A stretch of 36,927 nucleotides of DNA from Paramuribaculum sp. (GCA_029052015.1 JAIDJW010000185.1:1-36927), one strand, 5' to 3'; counted from the first letter of the stretch, positions 9,296 through 20,700 are shown. The notes: generated by a model from the sequence alone, not told the origin. Program-made: numbers and translations.

Positions 9296-10882
9296 TTATT
9301 TTGACGGATTATGCGGCGCCACCGGTGGATAATCGATGGTGTAGTGCAGTCCGCGCGATTCCTTGCGCTCTTTGGCCTGACGCATTATGAGGTAGCCCAC
9401 ATTAATTATATTGCGCAGTTCGCATATTTCGCGCGAAGCTTTAGAGCGCTTGAACAGCCGCTCGGTCTCCTCATAAAGTATGTCAAGACGGTTCCATGCG
9501 CGGTCAAGCCTCAGGTTGCTGCGCACAATTCCCACGTATGCGCTCATTATTTGCCCCACCTCCTTGATGCTCTGGGTGATGAGCACCATCTCTTCAGGGC
9601 TGCGCGTGCCCTCGTCATTCCATGTAGGCACATCTTTGCGCAGGTCGTAATGGCTTATCGCTTCGGAGGCGTGGCGCGCTGCGGCGTCGGCGTAGACAAC
9701 AGCCTCGATGAGCGAGTTGGACGCAAGTCGGTTGCCGCCGTGCAGCCCGGTGCATGAGCATTCGCCCACTGCATAGAGCCGCTTGATTGATGACTCGCCG
9801 TTGGTGTCGACCGCAATGCCTCCGCAGAGATAGTGCGCCGCTGGAGCCACCGGAATATAGTCGCGGGTTATGTCTATGCCGAGTGACAGGCACTTGGCGT
9901 AGATGTTGGGGAAATGATGTTTCGTTTCCTCGGGGTCCTTGTGAGTCACGTCGAGATACACATGGTCATCGCCGTGGAGCTTCATCTCGCTGTCTATCGC
10001 GCGGGCAACAATGTCGCGCGGAGCAAGTGACAGGCGCGGGTCATACTTGTGCATGAACTCCTCGCCGCGCAGATTGCGGAGCACTGCTCCGTAGCCGCGC
10101 ATCGCCTCGGTGATGAGGAAGCTCGGACGGTCGCCGGGATGAAACAGCGCCGTGGGGTGGAACTGGATGAACTCCATGTCGCGCACTGTGCCTTTGGCGC
10201 GGTACACCATCGCTATGCCGTCGCCGGTAGCTACAAGAGGATTGGTTGTGGTGGTGTACACGGCTCCGACTCCTCCGGTTGCCATAAGTGTGACGCGCGA
10301 CAGGAAGGTGTCGACATTGCCGGTTTTCTCGTCAAGGATATAAGCCCCGAAGCAGGTGATGTCCGGAGTGCGGCGGGTTACTATCTTGCCGAGATGGTGC
10401 TGCGTTATGATTTCAATTGCAAAATGATGCTCGAACACGTCTATCGACGGATTCTCGCGCACTTTCTTCACGAGACTCTGCTGGATTTCGTAGCCGGTAT
10501 TGTCAGCATGGTGCAGGATTCTGAATTCCGAGTGGCCTCCTTCGCGGTGCAGGTCGAAATTGCCGTCCTCCTTCCGGTCGAAGTCCACGCCCCATTCGAG
10601 AAGCTGGCGTATCTGCGCCGGAGCTTCGGTGACGACCTTGCTCACCGCCTCGGGATTGCTGAGCCAGTCGCCCGCAATCATCGTGTCGCGGATGTGTTTG
10701 TCAAAATCATCGATTTCAAGATTTGTCACCGATGCCACTCCCCCCTGCGCGAGGGCGGTATTGGCTTCGTCAAGAGTGGTCTTGCATATCAGCGCCACTC
10801 TTCCGGTTCCGGCAACCTTGAGCGCGAAGCTCATGCCTGCGATTCCGGAGCCTATTACCAGATAGTCATATTCGCGAGTCAT
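9296..10882 (-). CDS. nadB: L-aspartate oxidase
   Basis: YDYLVIGSGIAGMSFALKVA...NTALAQGGVASV...EFIQFHPTALFHPG...GGIAVDTNGESSIKRLYAVGECSCTGLHGGNRLASNSLIEAVV. Confidence 0.97.
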   Translation of the reverse strand: MTREYDYLVIGSGIAGMSFALKVAGTGRVALICKTTLDEANTALAQGGVASVTNLEIDDFDKHIRDTMIAGDWLSNPEAVSKVVTEAPAQIRQLLEWGVDFDRKEDGNFDLHREGGHSEFRILHHADNTGYEIQQSLVKKVRENPSIDVFEHHFAIEIITQHHLGKIVTRRTPDITCFGAYILDEKTGNVDTFLSRVTLMATGGVGAVYTTTTNPLVATGDGIAMVYRAKGTVRDMEFIQFHPTALFHPGDRPSFLITEAMRGYGAVLRNLRGEEFMHKYDPRLSLAPRDIVARAIDSEMKLHGDDHVYLDVTHKDPEETKHHFPNIYAKCLSLGIDITRDYIPVAPAAHYLCGGIAVDTNGESSIKRLYAVGECSCTGLHGGNRLASNSLIEAVVYADAAARHASEAISHYDLRKDVPTWNDEGTRSPEEMVLITQSIKEVGQIMSAYVGIVRSNLRLDRAWNRLDILYEETERLFKRSKASREICELRNIINVGYLIMRQAKERKESRGLHYTIDYPPVAPHNPSK

Positions 10883-10909
10883 AGCATTGACATTGAGAAA
10901 AAACGCTGC

Positions 10910-10947
10910 TGCAAAGTTACAAAAATCTCCGGGATATTGTCCCGGAG
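10910..10947 (-). promoter_or_regulatory. nadB promoter (TAACTTTG) with an adjacent 8-bp perfect inverted repeat CTCCGGGA-tattg-TCCCGGAG
   Basis: Minus strand CTCCGGGACAATATCCCGGAGATTTTTGTAACTTTGC; the repeat arms are 10927-10934 and 10940-10947. Confidence 0.6.
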
Positions 10948-11165
10948 CTGAAAAACAACCCAAATTCTGAGGGGGAACACATTTCGCGTAGTCTCGCTAC
11001 GCTCCACTGGCGTGCTATTGTCTCGCCACCACTTACGGAGTGTGTCATTCATAGTGCAAAATCTGGGATTACGACCATAGCCGTATCATCAACCACATCG
11101 TACCGAGACGAGGCTGTTGAGCGTGGTAATGTACGGAAGTTCCTTTTCGCGGTCAAAACCTGCTT

Positions 11166-12506
11166 TTAGCGGGGAGTGCGGGTGGTGCGCAGGAAGTAGA
11201 TGATGAAGAGGGTGGCGGCGATGAATAGTGATATGGAGAAGCTGAGGATGATGCCGTAGGCGCCAAGGCCGCACGGAAAGCCTAATATCCATGTTGACGG
11301 CAGGCCGATTACAACGTAGCTGACAAACGCAATCCACAGCATGGGCATCACATTGGATGTGCCTCTGAGCGCATTCGCAAAGTTTATCTGCGTGGCATCG
11401 CAATACTGATAGATGACGAGAGGCACTATAAGCGACAGAGCGAGGGTCTGCACTGCGGGGTCGTGAGTGAACTGATGTATGATTCCGGGAGCAAAAAATA
11501 TGAAAAATGCGGAGGCGGCGGTGGCTAACACGAGCAATATCCGATAGCCGGCAAATGCGGTTTTGCGCATCTCAGGTTTGTCGTCAACTCCCGCGGCGTT
11601 GCTGACGAGCACTGCGACCGCGGCTGCAACGCTGTAGTATACGCAGAAGCCGAGGGTGCCGATAATGACTACAACCTGAAAGGCGGCGAGCGCTATCGCA
11701 CCTATCCAGCCCGCCATTACTGCGGCGGCGGTGAAAGAGCCGCTCTCGAAGGTCATCTGCATGGCTACCGGCCATGATGTGCGGTTGATGAGGCGCACAG
11801 TCTTGCCCTCGATGCGCGATTTGACAAAGCCGTTGCGGTACTCGCGGTAGCCTTTGTGGGCGAAAAGCACGCAGATTATCACCGCCGGGCAGAGTATTCG
11901 GGCGGTAAGCGTGGCTATTCCGGCACCGGTGAGCCCCAGCTCGGGGCAGCCCCAGTTGCCGTATATCAGCAGCCAGTTGCCGAAGATATTGACGGCATTG
12001 GCGCTGAGTATTATCCACATCGGCATGCGTGTGTGGTTAATGGCGTATGCCCATTGCGCGAACACATTGAATATCGACACCGGCACAACTCCTGCGAGAT
12101 AGATGAGGAAGTAGGGGCGTATGAGCGGCAGCAGCTCCGGAGGCTGCCCCATGCGGTGGAGGTTGAAATACACCACTGTCATGATGCCTGTGACAAGCAG
12201 GGCGAAGAGGATGTTGACGAGCAGCCCCGCGCGGAGTGTCGCTCCTATGGCATGGCCGCGTTTCTGCCCGAACAGCGCGCCGATGAGCGGCGTCAGGCCG
12301 TAAGTAAAGCCCACGCACGCAAAGATGCACACATTGAAAAGATTGTTGACAAACGATGCGCTCGCAAGGGCTTCGGTGGAATATACACCGACCATTTTTG
12401 TGTCGGCAAATCCCACAATAATCATGCCGAGCTGCCCTATGAGTATGGGCAGCCCGAGCCTGATGATTGCAGCCGTGCGGCTGCGTTTTTCAACAATATC
12501 GTTCAA
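11166..12506 (-). CDS. MATE family efflux transporter
   Basis: 12-TM pattern; [47 protein letters not shown]. Starts with TTG overlapping the panB stop codon. Confidence 0.92.
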   Translation of the reverse strand: MNDIVEKRSRTAAIIRLGLPILIGQLGMIIVGFADTKMVGVYSTEALASASFVNNLFNVCIFACVGFTYGLTPLIGALFGQKRGHAIGATLRAGLLVNILFALLVTGIMTVVYFNLHRMGQPPELLPLIRPYFLIYLAGVVPVSIFNVFAQWAYAINHTRMPMWIILSANAVNIFGNWLLIYGNWGCPELGLTGAGIATLTARILCPAVIICVLFAHKGYREYRNGFVKSRIEGKTVRLINRTSWPVAMQMTFESGSFTAAAVMAGWIGAIALAAFQVVVIIGTLGFCVYYSVAAAVAVLVSNAAGVDDKPEMRKTAFAGYRILLVLATAASAFFIFFAPGIIHQFTHDPAVQTLALSLIVPLVIYQYCDATQINFANALRGTSNVMPMLWIAFVSYVVIGLPSTWILGFPCGLGAYGIILSFSISLFIAATLFIIYFLRTTRTPR

Positions 12507-13321
12507 TATTGCTCTTTTTCGTTGGGGAAATCGCAGGATTTGACGTCAGCGACATAATTTCCGAGCCCCTTGGTTATCACTGTTGCGAGGTCGGCATAAC
12601 GGCGGAGGAACTTCGGTGAAAATCCGTTGTTCATGCCCATCATGTCCTGGAATACGAGTATCTGACCGTCAACACCGCTTCCGGCACCGATGCCTATGAC
12701 AGGACAGCTGACTTCTGAAGCAACGCGCGATGCAAGCGCGGCGGGCACTTTTTCAAGCACGATTGCAAAGCAACCTATCTCATCGAGCATTTTGGCGTCT
12801 GCTATAAGTTTGTTTGCCTCTGCCTCCTCTTTGGCGCGCACGTTGTATGTGCCGAACTTGTTGATGCTCTGGGGAGTGAGTCCAAGGTGTCCCATCACCG
12901 GAATGCCGGCACTGAGTATGCGCTCAACGCTCTCGCGGATTTCCGAGCCGCCTTCGAGTTTTACAGCCTCAGCATTTGCTTCTTTCATCACTCGGATTGC
13001 GCTTGCAAGAGCCTCCTTGCTGTTGCCCTGATAGGAGCCGAATGGCAGGTCAACTACCACGAGCGCGCGCTTCACCCCCTTGGTAACACCCTTTGCGTAT
13101 GTAATCATCTCGTCAAGAGTGATTGGCAGTGTGGTGAGATTGCCCGCCATTACGTTTGATGCGCTGTCGCCTACGAGAATGAGATCGACACCCGCACCGT
13201 CAACGAGGGTGGCTACGGTGTAGTCGTAAGATGTGAGGCAGGCTATTTTTTCTCCACGCTCCTTCATCTCTCTAAGACGGCGTGTGGTTACTTTCGGTTT
13301 TGTTTCTGTGTAAGTGGACAT
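12503..13321 (-). CDS. panB: 3-methyl-2-oxobutanoate hydroxymethyltransferase
   Basis: [37 protein letters not shown]...[22 protein letters not shown]...[25 protein letters not shown]. Confidence 0.97.
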   Translation of the reverse strand: MSTYTETKPKVTTRRLREMKERGEKIACLTSYDYTVATLVDGAGVDLILVGDSASNVMAGNLTTLPITLDEMITYAKGVTKGVKRALVVVDLPFGSYQGNSKEALASAIRVMKEANAEAVKLEGGSEIRESVERILSAGIPVMGHLGLTPQSINKFGTYNVRAKEEAEANKLIADAKMLDEIGCFAIVLEKVPAALASRVASEVSCPVIGIGAGSGVDGQILVFQDMMGMNNGFSPKFLRRYADLATVITKGLGNYVADVKSCDFPNEKEQY

Positions 13322-13346
13322 ATTGGTTATGGTTGTGTTTGACGCT

Positions 13347-13377
13347 GCAAAGTTACAACGGATTATTCACCCCGCAA
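13347..13377 (-). promoter_or_regulatory. panB promoter partly inside the 3' end of cobB
   Basis: Minus strand TTTG-CGGGGTGAATAATCCGTTG-TAACTTTG; the TTTG lies within the last cobB codons. Confidence 0.6.
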
Positions 13378-14073
13378 ATTTTCTTCGAGAATGCGTGTGA
13401 GTTCGGCGATGCCCTCCGACGCCCCTTTGCGTATGACGGTGACATCGGCGCTCACCGGCGCCGGATTGGGATCTATGTAGTAAACAGGCACTCCGCGGCG
13501 CACATAGTGCAGCAGAGATGCAGCCGGATAGACAGCGAGCGAGGTGCCGATTACCACAAAAATATCGGCCAGTTGCGTCCATTCTATTGCCCGCTCGATG
13601 TTGGGCACGGCCTCCTGGAAGAAAACGATGTGCGGTCGCAGGTGATTGCCGTCGGCGTCTATGCTGTCGGGAGTTGTTTCGATATGCTCTTCGTCAAGAG
13701 TGTATATGCGGGTCGGCTCTTCGATAGTGCGCACCTTCATCAGTTCGCCGTGAAGATGCAGTATGTTGGAACTTCCGGCGCGCTCGTGGAGGTCATCGAC
13801 ATTCTGTGTGATTATATACACGTCGTAGTACTTCTCAAGTTCGCGCAGAGCCAGATGCCCGGCATTTGGCAGCGCCTTGAGCAGGTCGCGGCGGCGTGCG
13901 TTGTAAAACTCATGCACCAGTTTCGGGTTTCTGGCAAATCCGTCAGCGCTGGCAACGTCCATCACGTTGTAGTTTTCCCACAGTCCGCCGCTGTCGCGGA
14001 AAGTGCTGATTCCACTCTCGGCGCTCATTCCTGCGCCGGTAGATATTACAAGCCGGGGTTTAACGTCATTCAT
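13363..14073 (-). CDS. cobB: NAD-dependent protein deacylase, Sir2 family
   Basis: [29 protein letters not shown]...[26 protein letters not shown]...[16 protein letters not shown]. Confidence 0.95.
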   Translation of the reverse strand: MNDVKPRLVISTGAGMSAESGISTFRDSGGLWENYNVMDVASADGFARNPKLVHEFYNARRRDLLKALPNAGHLALRELEKYYDVYIITQNVDDLHERAGSSNILHLHGELMKVRTIEEPTRIYTLDEEHIETTPDSIDADGNHLRPHIVFFQEAVPNIERAIEWTQLADIFVVIGTSLAVYPAASLLHYVRRGVPVYYIDPNPAPVSADVTVIRKGASEGIAELTRILEENLRGE

Positions 14074-14096
14074 GACAAAGAAGTGTGTGTGTATTG

Positions 14097-14633
14097 TTAA
14101 GGTATTCTGAACAATGAAAAGTTTACGCTACCGTAGGCGCGATGCTGAAAGAAGTGAGGCAATTGCGAAAAGTCCTGCTTCTTCGAGTGCTCTATCACAA
14201 TCAGTGTGCCGGATTTCAGCATTTGTGACTGGAGTATCTTTACCGGAATCTCTTCAAATCCTTCCATATCGTATGGTGGATCGGCAAAAATAAAGTCGAA
14301 TTTGGTTGAAGATGTGTCGATGAATCGAAGAGCGTCACCTCTCACAAGCCGCAGATTGTCTACCGCGAGCTGTTTTGAGACTTTTGCAATGAAATTATAC
14401 TGTGTGCTGGCTTTTTCGACGGAAGTGACGCTTTCGGCGCCGCGGCTAAGAAGCTCGAGAGTAATCGCTCCGGTGCCGGCAAAAAGGTCAAGAGCGGTTA
14501 TGCCTTCGATGTCTATGAGGTTTTCAATGACATTGAAAATATTTTCGCGTGCAAAGTCTGTGGTGGGTCTTGCCGTGATATTGGTCGGCACATCGAATCG
14601 CCGGCGTCCGAATTTACCTCTGATTATTCTCAT
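14097..14633 (-). CDS. rsmD: 16S rRNA (guanine966-N2)-methyltransferase
   Basis: MRIIRGKFGRRRFDVPTNITARPTTDFARENIFNVIENL...ALDLFAGTGAITLELLSRGA...FIFADPPYD. Confidence 0.95.
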   Translation of the reverse strand: MRIIRGKFGRRRFDVPTNITARPTTDFARENIFNVIENLIDIEGITALDLFAGTGAITLELLSRGAESVTSVEKASTQYNFIAKVSKQLAVDNLRLVRGDALRFIDTSSTKFDFIFADPPYDMEGFEEIPVKILQSQMLKSGTLIVIEHSKKQDFSQLPHFFQHRAYGSVNFSLFRIP

Positions 14634-15421
14634 GACAATAGTGCGGTTATGGATTGTGGAAGTGATACTGCGTCCTTGCCCATGGCAAGCAGGGCCGGCG
14701 GGCACTGAACTGTTTTGGGATAACCGGCGTGCTGACCCATCACTTGCGCCACCGGCTCGCAATCCGTGCCGCCGAGAAAGATTTCCGACTCGGGTGCCCT
14801 GAGCTCTCTCGCGCAGGCGAGTATATAATATGCGGCGTCTATGGGATTTCTGTACTCGAAAGTGTTTGCAGCAAGAAGCCGGCCGCGGTCGGTGGCTATG
14901 ATGTCGAGTCTGCCGTGCTCGGCAACGGCAAAAAGTCCTGAAGACGAGAGATGCGATGCAATCAGTGGCGCGATTCTATGATTTATGCGCACGTTGAAAA
15001 ATGTTCGGCGTAAAAAGCCGGTAAGGGCAGCAGCCGCTGCATATACCACCGCAATGCCGTCTGCCGGCGCGCTTATGCACTCTTCGCAGTCGGATATGTC
15101 AATGCCGCAGGCTTTCATGACAGTGTCTGACGAAGTGTGGTCGAGAAGCTGATGTGGTGTCACAGTATAGGACCGGGTGTCAATGAGCGCGTCTATTCTT
15201 TTGAAGTCGCTGAGAAGCAACGGATTCTCATAGATGGCCTCCTGAATTGCCTTGTCTGCGGAAGGGGCGTCTGGATTAATGGCTATGATGCTGTGGATTA
15301 TATGCTCCGAGGTAACCGGTGGCACCAGTACCGCATCAATTCTGTCGGAGCATATTTCCATTATGCACCGCCATAATTCCGGCTGAGGAATTAAATCGCG
15401 AGTTAGCTTTTCCTGATTCAT
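14630..15421 (-). CDS. DUF3822 family protein
   Basis: About 263 aa; ATGA overlap with rsmD; typical DUF3822-rsmD neighbourhood of Bacteroidetes; start taken as ATG at 15421. Confidence 0.75.
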   Translation of the reverse strand: MNQEKLTRDLIPQPELWRCIMEICSDRIDAVLVPPVTSEHIIHSIIAINPDAPSADKAIQEAIYENPLLLSDFKRIDALIDTRSYTVTPHQLLDHTSSDTVMKACGIDISDCEECISAPADGIAVVYAAAAALTGFLRRTFFNVRINHRIAPLIASHLSSSGLFAVAEHGRLDIIATDRGRLLAANTFEYRNPIDAAYYILACARELRAPESEIFLGGTDCEPVAQVMGQHAGYPKTVQCPPALLAMGKDAVSLPQSITALLS

Positions 15422-15426
15422 GTCCA

Positions 15427-15434
15427 CAAAATTA
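15427..15434 (-). promoter_or_regulatory. TAATTTTG -7 element 5 nt before the DUF3822 gene ATG
   Basis: Minus strand TAATTTTG-TGGAC-ATG. Confidence 0.55.
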
Positions 15435-15535
15435 CAAAATAATCGACAGCGCGGGTAATGTAATAAACAATTCAGGACAGAAAGCGTTGACTCTCTGCCC
15501 TGAAAATGTTATAAAGATATGTTGTGTCCGCGAGT

Positions 15536-16330
15536 TTATTCGAGGTCGCGCGGTATAGCCACGATTTTCAGGTTGACACCGCGGATGAAGTCTACGATTG
15601 AATCACGTAACGCTCCCGGAGTCACATCTGCCTCGATGCGCTTAAGCGCATTGAATACCGATGTGCCGGTCTGGTAAACGTGGCGATATGCCTTTGCGAT
15701 ATCGTCAATCTGCTCTTCGGAATAACCGCCCTTGCGCAGAATCACCGCGTTGACTCCGAAGTAAGAGGCCGGATTGTGAGCCATGATGACAAACGGAGGC
15801 ACGTTGCCGGTGATTCGGCATCCGCCCTTGATGAGCACCCAGTCGCCGACGCGGCTGTTCTCATGAAGCATAACACCGGAGGAGAGTATTGAGCATCTGC
15901 CCACTTCGGCATCTCCGGCAATTGTCACGCCGTTGCCGATGACGCAGCGGTCGCTGATGTGCGAGTCGTGTCCGATATGGCTGTCAGCCATGATGAATGA
16001 CTCGTTGCCTATCCGGGTGCCTCCGGTGGGCTCGATGCCTCGGTTGATTATCACATGCTCGCGTATGACATTGTTGTCTCCGACAAAGCAGTAGGTTTTT
16101 TCACCTTTCCAGCGGAAATCCTGGGGGTCTGCTCCGATGATTGATCCCTGGTAGATTTTGTTGTTTTTGCCGAGACGGGTGCCACGGATCACGCTTGTAT
16201 AGGACATGACTTCGCAGCCGTCGCCAACCTCCACGTCCGCATCGATGTAGGCAAACGGGTGGATGGTGACATTTTCTCCTATTCTGGCACTCGGGTCGAC
16301 ATGTGCCAACGGGCTAATGGTTGTTGCCAT
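15536..16330 (-). CDS. LpxA-like UDP-N-acetylglucosamine O-acyltransferase (left-handed beta-helix), possibly a paralogue
   Basis: Hexapeptide repeats; VDPSARIGENVTIHPFAYIDADVEVGDGCEVMSYTSVIRG; SHIGHDSHI retains the His region; C-terminal VNLKIVAIPRDLE. Confidence 0.85.
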   Translation of the reverse strand: MATTISPLAHVDPSARIGENVTIHPFAYIDADVEVGDGCEVMSYTSVIRGTRLGKNNKIYQGSIIGADPQDFRWKGEKTYCFVGDNNVIREHVIINRGIEPTGGTRIGNESFIMADSHIGHDSHISDRCVIGNGVTIAGDAEVGRCSILSSGVMLHENSRVGDWVLIKGGCRITGNVPPFVIMAHNPASYFGVNAVILRKGGYSEEQIDDIAKAYRHVYQTGTSVFNALKRIEADVTPGALRDSIVDFIRGVNLKIVAIPRDLE

Positions 16331-16362
16331 GGTCGTATAATTTATGGTTTAAGGTAATCGGC

Positions 16363-17748
16363 TTATCTGCCGCCGCCAAGACTCTGATAGAGATTGATTA
16401 CCGCTCTCGAGCGTGTCAGGTCGCAGGCAATCTCTCCCATCTGACTCTGGAGGAGGCTCTGCTGGGCTGTGAGCACCTCAAGGTATGAGGTGTTGTTGTA
16501 GCCGAGTTTCAGCATCTCCTGATTGATTTCTACCGCAGTTGACAAGTTTTTGACCTGCTCCTTGAGGTAGCCGATTTTCTCGACGCTCTTTTCATACACT
16601 GTCATGGCGTCGCTCACTTCTGCGCTGGCGCTCATTATGGTGTACTCGAAGTTGTTGAGGGCCTGCTGCTGCTGCGCTTTGGCGGCCTTGAGGCGTGAAA
16701 TGTTGGCGCCGCGGCTGAAAAGAGGTGCGGTGAGAGATCCTGCGAGCTGGATAAACCATTCGCCGGGATTCATTATCATACCTCCTACAAGGTTGGTGAA
16801 ACCACCGTTTGCGGTTATGTTCAAGCCGGGATAGAACGCCGAGCGTGCGCCGGCGGTAGTGTAATACGCAGCGGCAAGGCTCTGCTCTGCGGCGCGTACA
16901 TCTGGGCGGGCTGCCAGCTCCTTCATCGGAATGGCATCGCGCATCATGGCCGGTGCGGTCAGGCTTGCCTGCGGAGAAACAATCCATTTCTGAGGCATCA
17001 CGTTCATGAGCAGCGACATGGTATTGTTTATCTGGTCAAGCTGCACCTCAAGGTCGGTTATGGACCCGAGGATGGTGTAATACTGCGCGGTGCTCTGCAC
17101 TACTGCGGCTTCTGTGACTCTGCCGGCCTCCTTGAGGTCCTTCATGGTCTGCACGCTCTCTTTCCAGAGTTCGGCAGTGTTGCGGCTGAGCTCCAGCTGG
17201 CTTTCGATAGCGGCGAGCGCATAATAGGTGTTTGCCACGCCGGCTATTATCTGGGAGCGCACAGCCTGCTGATATGCCAGGGTCTGCTCGTAGGCTGCGC
17301 GGGCGCCTCGCTTGCTGTTGAGTATTTTGCCGAAGATGTCAACTTCCCACGATGCTGCGAGCGGCAGCTGATAGGTCCAGCTGAAAGAGCTGTTGCCATA
17401 TTTCGCTCCGGCTCCGTTGGGGTTGAGCGCGAGCGAGGGCAGGTAGGAGAGTTTTGCTCCCAATAGCTGTGCGTGAGCGATGTCGACATTAAGTTTGGCG
17501 TTGCGCAGGTCCTTGTTGTTGTCGAGAGCCTGATAGATTAGGTCCACAAGCACCGGATCGGTGAATACCTCCTGCCATCTGAGGTTGCCGAAAGTTGTCG
17601 AGTCGGCTTCAGCTTCCTTGGCCTTGACGTACTCGGTGCCCAGAGCGGAGTCCTCCGGCATCTTGAACTTGCCGTACATATTGCAGCCGGTGAATGCCAC
17701 CGAAACTGCAATAGCACATGAGGCGAGTGTTGTCTTATATAGTTTCAT
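16363..17748 (-). CDS. TolC/OprM-type outer membrane efflux lipoprotein (NodT family)
   Basis: MKLYKTTLASCAIAVSVAFTGCNMYG lipobox; LRWQEVFTDPVLVDLIYQALDNNKDLRNAKLNVDIAHAQL...SLLQSQMGEIACDLTRSRAVINLYQSLGGG. Confidence 0.95.
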   Translation of the reverse strand: MKLYKTTLASCAIAVSVAFTGCNMYGKFKMPEDSALGTEYVKAKEAEADSTTFGNLRWQEVFTDPVLVDLIYQALDNNKDLRNAKLNVDIAHAQLLGAKLSYLPSLALNPNGAGAKYGNSSFSWTYQLPLAASWEVDIFGKILNSKRGARAAYEQTLAYQQAVRSQIIAGVANTYYALAAIESQLELSRNTAELWKESVQTMKDLKEAGRVTEAAVVQSTAQYYTILGSITDLEVQLDQINNTMSLLMNVMPQKWIVSPQASLTAPAMMRDAIPMKELAARPDVRAAEQSLAAAYYTTAGARSAFYPGLNITANGGFTNLVGGMIMNPGEWFIQLAGSLTAPLFSRGANISRLKAAKAQQQQALNNFEYTIMSASAEVSDAMTVYEKSVEKIGYLKEQVKNLSTAVEINQEMLKLGYNNTSYLEVLTAQQSLLQSQMGEIACDLTRSRAVINLYQSLGGGR

Positions 17749-17779
17749 TATTGAAAATCGTGATAGGGTTTGTTGGAAA

Positions 17780-20700
17780 TTAGCGTGAGTACTGCTCGAT
17801 TTCGTTCTCGATGCCTTCGTTGTCGGTGTCCTCCCACTTGAGCGGAGTGAATTTCTCCTGAATGCTCTGGAAGATAAAGAAAAGTGCGGGCACAATAAAA
17901 ATCTGGAGTATCATGCCTATAAGCATACCGCCGATGGAGCCAACACCGAGCGCGCGGTTGCCGTTGGCGCCCACACCGTGTGCGAACATCATGGGCAGAA
18001 GGCCTATGATAAGCGCGAGCGATGTCATGAGAATCGGGCGCAGACGGGCGGAAGCTCCGGCAACAGCCGCATTGAAGATGCTCATGCCGGTGCGACGGCG
18101 TTCTACCGCAAACTCCACGATAAGAATGGCGTTTTTGGCAAGAAGACCGATAAGCATGATGAGCGCGATCTGCAGGTAGATATTGTTGGAAATATCGAAT
18201 ATCTTGGCGAAGATGAATGAGCCCATGAGACCGAACGGTATCGATAGGATAACCGCCCAGGGCAGAATGTAGCTTTCGTACTGGGCGCTCAGCAGGAGAT
18301 ATACAAACAGCAGACACAGACCGAAGATGACTGCAGTGGTGCTGCCGCTGCTGTTGCCCTCTTCACGTGTCATGCCGGCGTATTCGTAGCCGTAGCCTGC
18401 GGGAAGCACCTCGTCGGCAACTCTTTCAATAGCCGCGAGTGCCTGACCTGAAGAATAGCCTTCGGCAGGGCTGCCGGTAACGGCGATGCTCTGGAACATA
18501 TTGAAGCGGTTCAGAAGGTCGGGGCCATAGACGCGCTTGAGTGTCACGAAGTTGCTGATAGAAGCCATCTCGCTGCCGTTGCGCACCTTTATGGAATTCA
18601 GAGTCTCGGGTGATACTCGTGCCTCAGGGCTTGCCTGCATCATTACACGGTACAGTTTGCCGAATCGGTTGAAGTTGGACACATACAGACCGCCGTAGTA
18701 GCCCTGCAGGGTAGAGAGGATGGTCTGAGGTGAAAGACCTGCCTGCTTTGCCTTGGCGGCGTCAATGTCGACCATATACTGCGGGAAGGTGGGGTTGAAA
18801 GTGGTGTATGCCACCTGGATTTCCGGCTGCTGGTTGAGAGCGCCGAGGAATGTCTGCACAACACCGAAGAATTCGTTGATATCTCCGCCGGTGCGGTCCT
18901 GCATCTTGATTTCGAAACCGTTTGTGACAGAGTAACCGGAAATCATTGGCGGCGCGAACATGAGCACACGACCGTCTTTTACCTGACTCATCATTGCGTA
19001 CAGTCGGCCGAGCACCTGATCCGAATTGGCTTCACGCTGGGACCAGTCTTTCAGCTTGACGATGAATGTGCCGTAGGTGGCGCCCTGTCCGGCAACGAAG
19101 CTGTAGCCGTCAATCATGGTGCGGCTCTCGACTTCGGGAACAGATCCAAGAATGCCGTCGACCTGGTCAAGAATTTCGCCGGTGCGTTCCTGAGATGTGC
19201 CCGGAGGCATATCTATCATCACGAACAGTGTGCCGGTGTCCTCGTTGGGCACAAGACCGGTCGGGGTGATGCTCATGAGCCATACGAGTATTGCGACTGA
19301 ACCCGCAACTATTGCAAGGCATATCCATTTGAGACGGATAAATAACTTGGTGCCGATGTTGTATTTGTCGAGCACCTTCTGATAAGCGTTTTCAAATGAC
19401 TTGTGGAAGCGCGGACTCAGGATGCCGAGAACGGCGAGGACGCCCACAACGATAGCCATGACGCTCACCGCGGTGTTCTCGAAGTTGTACCATCCGAGCA
19501 CCATGAAAGTGATGGTGGCTATGAGCAGCAGCAGGGTGATTACCGGATGGAAGTCTATCTTCAGGCGGAATCTCTTTTTGTATTGCTCTTTTACTGTGGA
19601 TGCCGCAGCGCTGTAGGCGTCACTCATGCGCTCCTTGAGGGTGGAGTCGCTGTTGTGAGGCTTCAGGAACACAGCGCAGAGTGCCGGCGAGAGTGTAAGA
19701 GCGTTGACCGCGGAGATACCGATAGCTATCGCCATGGTCAGACCGAACTGCTGATAGAACACTCCGCTTGTGCCGGGCATGAATGACACGGGGATAAACA
19801 CGAGCATCATCACGAGTGTGATGGATATGATGGCTCCTCCGATTTCGCTCATGGCGTCGATAGACGCACGGCGTGCGTTCTTGTAGCCCACGTCAAGTTT
19901 GGCATGGACCGCCTCGACCACCACTATCGCGTCGTCCACCACAATCGCAATGGCAAGCACAAGAGCGCTCAGGGTGATGAGGTTGACAGAGAAGCCGATA
20001 ATCTTCATGAAGAAGAATGTGCCCACAAGTGCTACAGGGATTGCGATTGCAGGAATAATTGTCGAACGGAAGTCCTGAAGGAAAAGGTAGGTTACGAAGA
20101 ACACCAGGATAAACGCTTCTATAAGCGTCTGGAGAACGTGGTGGATAGAGGCATAGAGGAAGTCGTTGTTGTTCATCGGCACAGCCACGCCAATACCGGA
20201 GGGCAGCTCTTTCTTCATGTTGTCGATGAATGCGAGACAGTCGTTGATGATGGCGGTAGCGTTTGAGCCTGCGGTCTGGAACACAATGGCTGTAACACCG
20301 GTCTTGCCGTTGTATTTGCCGTGGAAGCCATAGGTCACACGTCCTAACTCTACATCCGCAACGTCTTTGAGGCGTAGAATCTCGCCGTTGCTGTTTGCGC
20401 GCACAACTATATTTTCAAATTCATCGGGCTGAGCCAGACGTCCTTTGTAGCGCATGATGTACTGGAAGCTCTGGTCGCCCTGTTCGCCGAATGCACCGGG
20501 AGCGGCCTCGATATTCTGCTCTGCGAGTGCCATGGTGATATCGGAAGGCATCAGACCATACTGAGCCATTACATCGGGCTTGAGCCATATACGCATGGAG
20601 TAGTCGGCTCCCATCACCATCACGTCACCCACGCCGGATATACGCTGGAGCTGGGGCACAACATTGATTTTCATATAGTTCTCTATGAACGGCTCCGAGT

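Noticed and set aside
10049-10951. 300-aa plus-strand ORF opposite nadB
   Set aside because: Lies fully antisense to a clearly conserved nadB; composition is typical of a shadow ORF in GC-rich coding DNA.
11856-12557. 233-aa plus-strand ORF opposite the MATE gene
   Set aside because: Antisense shadow, low-complexity H/R/E/Y-rich translation.
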